Shown piece after piece: positions 62,351 through 64,000 of a DNA stretch of 64,000 nucleotides; positions within the stretch are counted from its first letter, which is position 1; every line of letters begins with the position of its first letter. The DNA lies in the NCBI GenBank assembly GCA_963841455.1, contig CAWJCU010000001.1:321857-385856 (forward strand). The letters run 5' to 3'. The notes under the pieces are model-generated. The model saw only the letters and a list, made by a program, of their open reading frames with translations. It was not told where the DNA came from and searched no databases. A program made the translations under genes and the position numbers. The stretch is from JAWVFM01 sp963841455 (GTDB taxonomy: Bacteria > Actinomycetota > Thermoleophilia > Solirubrobacterales > 70-9).

Positions 62351-64000
62351 ATGGCGACCACCGAGGAGGAGGCGCGCGGCGCGGCGACCGACGCCGGCGC
62401 CGTCCACGGCGGCCGCTGGGTCGCCCGGGCGCTCAAGTCGCGCGGCGTAACCCACCTCTTCACGCTCTGCGGCGGCCACCTCTTCTCGATCTACGACGGC
62501 TGCAAGGCCGAGGGGATCGAGGTCATCGACTTCCGCCACGAGCAGTCGGCCGCCTGGGCGGCCGAGGGCTTCGCGAAGGCGACCCGCGGCGTCGGCGTCT
62601 GCGCGCTGACCGCCGGGCCGGGGGTGACGAACGGCATGAGCGCGATGGCGGGCGCGCTGCAGAACCGCTCGCCCCTGGTCGTGCTCGGCGGCCGCGCGCC
62701 CGAGATGCGCTGGGGCTCGGGCTCGCTCCAGGAGATCGACCACGTCCCGTTCGTCTCCCCGGTCACCAAGAGCGCCGAGACGGTGAAGGACCCGGCGGAG
62801 ATCGCGGCGGTGACCTGCGCCGCCTTGGATCGCGCGCTGGAGCAGCCGAGCGGCCCGGTCTTCGTCGACTACCCGCTCGACGTCGTCTTCTCCGAGGCCG
62901 AGGCCGAGGTGCCGCCGGCGCCCGAGCGCGCCCACGGCGAGCCCGCCGAGGGCGCCGAGGAGGCCGGCGAGCTCCTGGCGAAGGCCGAGCGCCCGGCGAT
63001 CATGGCCGGCACCGGCCTCTACTGGGCCCACGGCGAGGAGGCGCTTCGCGGCCTCGCCGCCGCGCTCGAGATCCCCGTCTTCCTCAACGGCATGGGCCGC
63101 GGCTGCGTCCCGGCCGACCACGAGCTCTGCTTCAGCCGGGCGCGGGGGAGGGGCCTCAAGGAGGCCGACGTCGCCCTCGTCGTCGGCGTCCCGCTCGACT
63201 TCCGCCTCGGCTTCGGCGGCAGCTTCGGCGAGGAGACGAAGGTCGTCTACCTCGACGTCGAGCCCAACAAGCTCCATCGAAACCGCGCGCCCGACCTCGA
63301 GCTCACCGGCGACATCGCCGCGACGCTCGGCGCCGTCCACGCCGCGGCCGTCGCCGCCGGGGGGGGCGCGGGCCACACCGAGGCCTGGCTGAAGGCCCTC
63401 GGCGAGACCGAGGCCGAGAAGCGCGAGGCCGAGGCCGGCGGAGCTCAACGACGACCGCGCCCCGCTCCACCCGATGCGCATCTACAAGGAGCTCAAGGAG
63501 GTCCTCGACCGCGACGCGATCATCATCGGCGACGGCGGCGACTTCGTCTCCTACGCGGGCCGCGTCGTCGACACCTACGAGCCCGGCACCTGGATGGACC
63601 CCGGCCCCTACGGCTGCCTGGGCGCCGGCGCGGGCCAGGCGATCGGCGCCAAGCTCGCCCACCCCGACCGCCAGGTCTGCCTCCTGCTGGGCGACGGCGC
63701 CTTCGGCTTCACCGGCCTCGAGTTCGACACGATGGCCCGCCACGACATCGCGGTCGTGGGGATCATCGGCAACAACGGCATCTGGGCCCTGGAGCACCAC
63801 CCGATGAAGTTCCTCTACGGCTACTCGATGGCGGCGGAGCTGCGGCAGGGGACGCGGTATGACGAGGTGGCTGGGGCGCTTGGGTGCGAGGCCGAGCTCG
63901 TGGAGCGGCCCGACCAGCTGCGCCCGGCGCTCGACCGCGCGTTCTCCTCGGGCCAGCCGACGCTCGTCAACGTCCTCACCGACCCCGAGGTCGTCTACCC
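62351..64000 (+). CDS. Thiamine-diphosphate-dependent enzyme (acetolactate-synthase-like), 3' end cut by window
   Basis: ATG 62351. The PYR domain has GVTHLFTLCGGHLFSIYDG and FRHEQSAAWAAEGFAKATRG with the Glu that activates the thiazolium ring, then ALTAGPGVTNGMSAMAGALQ. A central domain follows (PAIMAGTGLYWAHGEEALRG). After a break near 63438 (an extra G in ggccggcggagctc) the PP domain has DRDAIIIGDGGDFVSYAG, GAGAGQAIGAKLAHP and the TPP/Mg motif LGDGAFGFTGLEFDTMARHD to GIIGNNGIW. This is the acetolactate-synthase superfamily, but catabolic decarboxylases share it. About 545 residues lie in the window. A structured region lies just upstream. Confidence 0.9.

Noticed and set aside
1..64000. 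Prophage, insertion sequence, plasmid origin, CRISPR array or rRNA
   Set aside because: No transposase, integrase, terminase, replication initiator, cas-like protein, repeat-spacer array or rRNA signature was seen on either strand.

Overview
The window is about 70% G+C and very gene-dense. Many starts are GTG or TTG, and neighbouring genes often overlap by 4 bases (ATGA/GTGA). Gene content points to an Actinomycetota chromosome, most likely class Thermoleophilia (Solirubrobacterales/Gaiellales relatives): a mazG-eno-ftsB order, a lone csrA, a DhnA-type aldolase, DUF559 genes, an NhaA-thioredoxin fusion and an F420-type reductase. The lineage is inferred from gene content only. No rRNA, CRISPR array, insertion sequence or prophage was seen. 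One tRNA (Leu, anticodon TAA) is present.

Layout. 1-1929: mazG end, enolase, FtsB-like protein. 1949-13154: a surface-glycan locus with two large membrane proteins, three PAPS-type sulfotransferases, a MurG-like glycosyltransferase and a flippase with charged extensions, read as one polarised block. 13151-16789: acidic HTH protein, csrA, small membrane protein, secreted nuclease, Delta-60-repeat/RTX-like secreted protein. 16806-25850: aldolase, carboxylate-amine ligase, TolB-like protein, rhomboid-like protein, DUF559 gene, O-methyltransferase, GNAT protein, metallo-hydrolase and a stand-alone R2-like diiron protein. 26002-29432: a NarL-type two-component pair, an ECF sigma factor fused to an anti-sigma-like zinc finger and a long tail, and tRNA-Leu. 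29436-34843: a DUF559 remnant, then two copies of a 'small MGL protein + oxidoreductase' gene pair around an MFS pump. 34898-45793: secreted and membrane proteins, a serine-hydrolase homologue without its nucleophile, an adenylate cyclase, a large subtilase, DedA, and an FAD monooxygenase with a palindromic operator candidate. 45959-55629: small proteins, SHOCT membrane protein, RibD-like reductase, vapBC, a secreted nuclease-like protein, a GH-A glycosidase, CorA, hydrolase and lipoproteins. 55626-64000: membrane proteins, ACT protein, lipoprotein, enoyl-CoA hydratase, NhaA-thioredoxin fusion, and a TPP-dependent enzyme cut by the window end.

The strongest non-coding signals lie near the right end. 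A 75-78 base structured element occurs twice, each time in the leader of a minus-strand membrane-protein gene, one of them nhaA. A separate candidate RNA at 62143-62286 folds on paper into a four-way junction with no unpaired bases at the joints, and abuts a 12-bp terminator-like hairpin just before the TPP enzyme gene.

An important caution: roughly half the larger genes need one or more frame changes to read through (about 50 break points). Both sides of each break keep good family-like sequence, so I treat most as indel errors in the underlying read or assembly data rather than true pseudogenes, and I report the full span of each gene with the approximate break positions.
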